From positions 2,046,001-2,110,000 of the forward strand of contig CAWJMN010000001.1 in assembly GCA_963844055.1 (NCBI GenBank): 64,000 bases of DNA. The letters run 5' to 3'. Shown one piece after another: positions 63,204-64,000 of this stretch. A program made the translations under genes and the position numbers. The notes under the pieces were generated by a model. It was not told the origin of the DNA. It ran no database searches and was given only the letters and a program-made list of their open reading frames with translations. The DNA is from CAWJMN01 sp963844055 (lineage in GTDB: Bacteria; Planctomycetota; Planctomycetia; Pirellulales; Pirellulaceae). Position 1 is the stretch's first letter, and every line of letters begins with the position of its first letter.

Positions 63204-64000
63204 TTACATCGATTGGGAGAGTGCTTGCCACGTTTGTTGGGCCGCGGCATCCCAGGTAAAGTCTTTGACACGGGCGAGGCCACGGTCGATCAATTGCTTG
63301 CGCAGGATTTCGTTTTCGAGCAGTTGTTTTAGGCCGTTCGCAATTGCCTCCGGTTCTTCCGGTGGGACGAGGATGGCGGCGTCTCCTGCCACTTCAGGTA
63401 GCGAAGTCGTATTCGAAGTTACAACCGGCACTCCACAGGCCATCGCCTCTAGCACGGTGAGGCCAAAACCTTCGTAAAGGGAAGGATAAACAAAGGCGGT
63501 TGCGCCGCTATAAACAGCGGCCAGGTGCTCGTCGGACACATATCCCGCGAGCGTCACATTCGGCGGCAGTTCATCAAACCCTGCATCGCGAAAAACGTGA
63601 CTGGCTCCCCCTGCAATCACCAGGGCATGGTCTTGGACTTGCTTTCCTAGGATCTCCCATGCGGTAAGCAGGCGTCGCAAGTTTTTGCGGGGTTCGAGCG
63701 ATCCGACACAAAGCACGTATTTTTCAGGAAGGTTGTGGGCCGCACGGGCGGCGGCAATTTGGTCCGCAGTGGCTGGTTGGAATTTGGCATCCACCCCATT
63801 ATGAATCGATTGAATCCGTTCCAAAGGGACACGACAGACTTCCGCGATACGCATGCGGGAGTAGTCGGAAACGGTCAGAACCTTGCGCACATTTCGTGCA
63901 AGCCTGGGGACCATCATGTTCAGCCAGGCGGCAAACGACCGCGAAAAGCAGGCGGCCTGATCGACAAAGGCGCAGTCATGAATGGTGACAACTTGATTTC
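63204..64000 (-). CDS. family 4 glycosyltransferase (N-terminus cut by window edge)
   Basis: The frame is open from the stop at 63204 to the right edge. The Met at 63917 is internal, since VVTIHDCAFVDQAACFSR and FAAWLNM precede it in frame and match the acceptor-side domain of GT4 enzymes. Then come RKVLTVSDYSRMRIAEVCRV, SIHNGVDAKFQPATADQIAA, YVLCVGSLEPRKNLRRLLTA, and LYEGFGLTVLEAMACGVPVV (EX7E motif). At least 265 residues are visible. The gene leads into the next GT4 gene downstream. Confidence 0.93.
   Translation of the reverse strand, partial: NQVVTIHDCAFVDQAACFSRSFAAWLNMMVPRLARNVRKVLTVSDYSRMRIAEVCRVPLERIQSIHNGVDAKFQPATADQIAAARAAHNLPEKYVLCVGSLEPRKNLRRLLTAWEILGKQVQDHALVIAGGASHVFRDAGFDELPPNVTLAGYVSDEHLAAVYSGATAFVYPSLYEGFGLTVLEAMACGVPVVTSNTTSLPEVAGDAAILVPPEEPEAIANGLKQLLENEILRKQLIDRGLARVKDFTWDAAAQQTWQALSQSM

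Overview
The window is a stretch of a bacterial chromosome of moderately high GC (not counted). The gene content points to a planctomycete, most likely of the Pirellulales type. The signs are a PVC-type membrane-bound dehydrogenase with HEAT repeats and a C-terminal CxxCH cytochrome, a DUF1501 protein, an (5-formylfuran-3-yl)methyl phosphate synthase (MfnB) of the methanofuran C1 pathway, a MoxR/DUF58/VWA cluster, and many small lineage-restricted secreted or lipidated proteins. The organism assignment is inferred from gene families; no rRNA or tRNA gene was found in the window.

Layout. 1-6.9 kb, minus strand: VWA/GATase-like membrane protein, MoxR AAA+ ATPase, DUF58 protein and a BatA-like VWA protein that runs off the left edge. 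7-15.8 kb, housekeeping: NHL-repeat lipoprotein, tyrS, glycosyltransferase-TPR protein, trpS, pyrD, a tiny lipoprotein, an HU-family protein and a YkgJ-type cysteine-cluster protein. 16.3-23.2 kb: a three-gene type IV pilus/type II secretion-like unit, made of a PilM-PilN fusion and two membrane-anchored proteins full of Met-Pro-Gly-Gly tracts, closed by a strong terminator. 23.3-28.3 kb: apt, a lipoate-ligase-family gene, a HEAT-repeat membrane protein, small proteins, mfnB and a two-TM protein. 28.5-37 kb: the large dehydrogenase/cytochrome protein, a MazG-like and a DHDPS-like gene, a nucleotide-sugar epimerase and a right-handed beta-helix protein. 36.8-38 kb: a divergent Rrf2 regulator/protoglobin pair. 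38-42.3 kb: a Ser/Gly-rich lipoprotein, a shortened SecA paralogue and an FG-GAP-repeat protein. 42.6-45.9 kb: an iron-uptake operon feoA-feoA-feoB plus a Cys-rich membrane protein, with a sigma70-like promoter and a Fur-box-like palindrome. 45.9-47.9 kb: a secreted protein and folC. 48.7-53.4 kb: an ABC exporter-like operon (ATPase, permease with a His-rich outer domain, large envelope protein). 53.4-59 kb: a BtuF-like protein, DUF1501, a HEAT lipoprotein and a 618-residue envelope protein. 59-64 kb, minus strand: Gfo/Idh/MocA oxidoreductase, CPBP protease, pgsA and two GT4 glycosyltransferases, the last cut by the right edge.

Quality note. At least six genes are broken by what look like single-base indels: the VWA/GATase gene, trpS, the middle pilus gene (twice), rrf2 and the HEAT lipoprotein. 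Because trpS is normally essential and the downstream frames keep full family similarity, most of these look like sequencing or assembly errors rather than true decay. Reads should be checked before these genes are called pseudogenes.

Most interesting leads: the PilM-PilN fusion with its repeat-rich partners, the SecA-like ATPase that stops just after its second nucleotide-binding domain and sits behind a lipoprotein gene, the ABC permease with a His-rich extracytoplasmic insert translationally coupled to an unknown envelope protein, the protoglobin promoter framed by TCCAATTA repeats, and a possible 11-codon ORF plus terminator on the minus strand in the 870-base gap near 48 kb.
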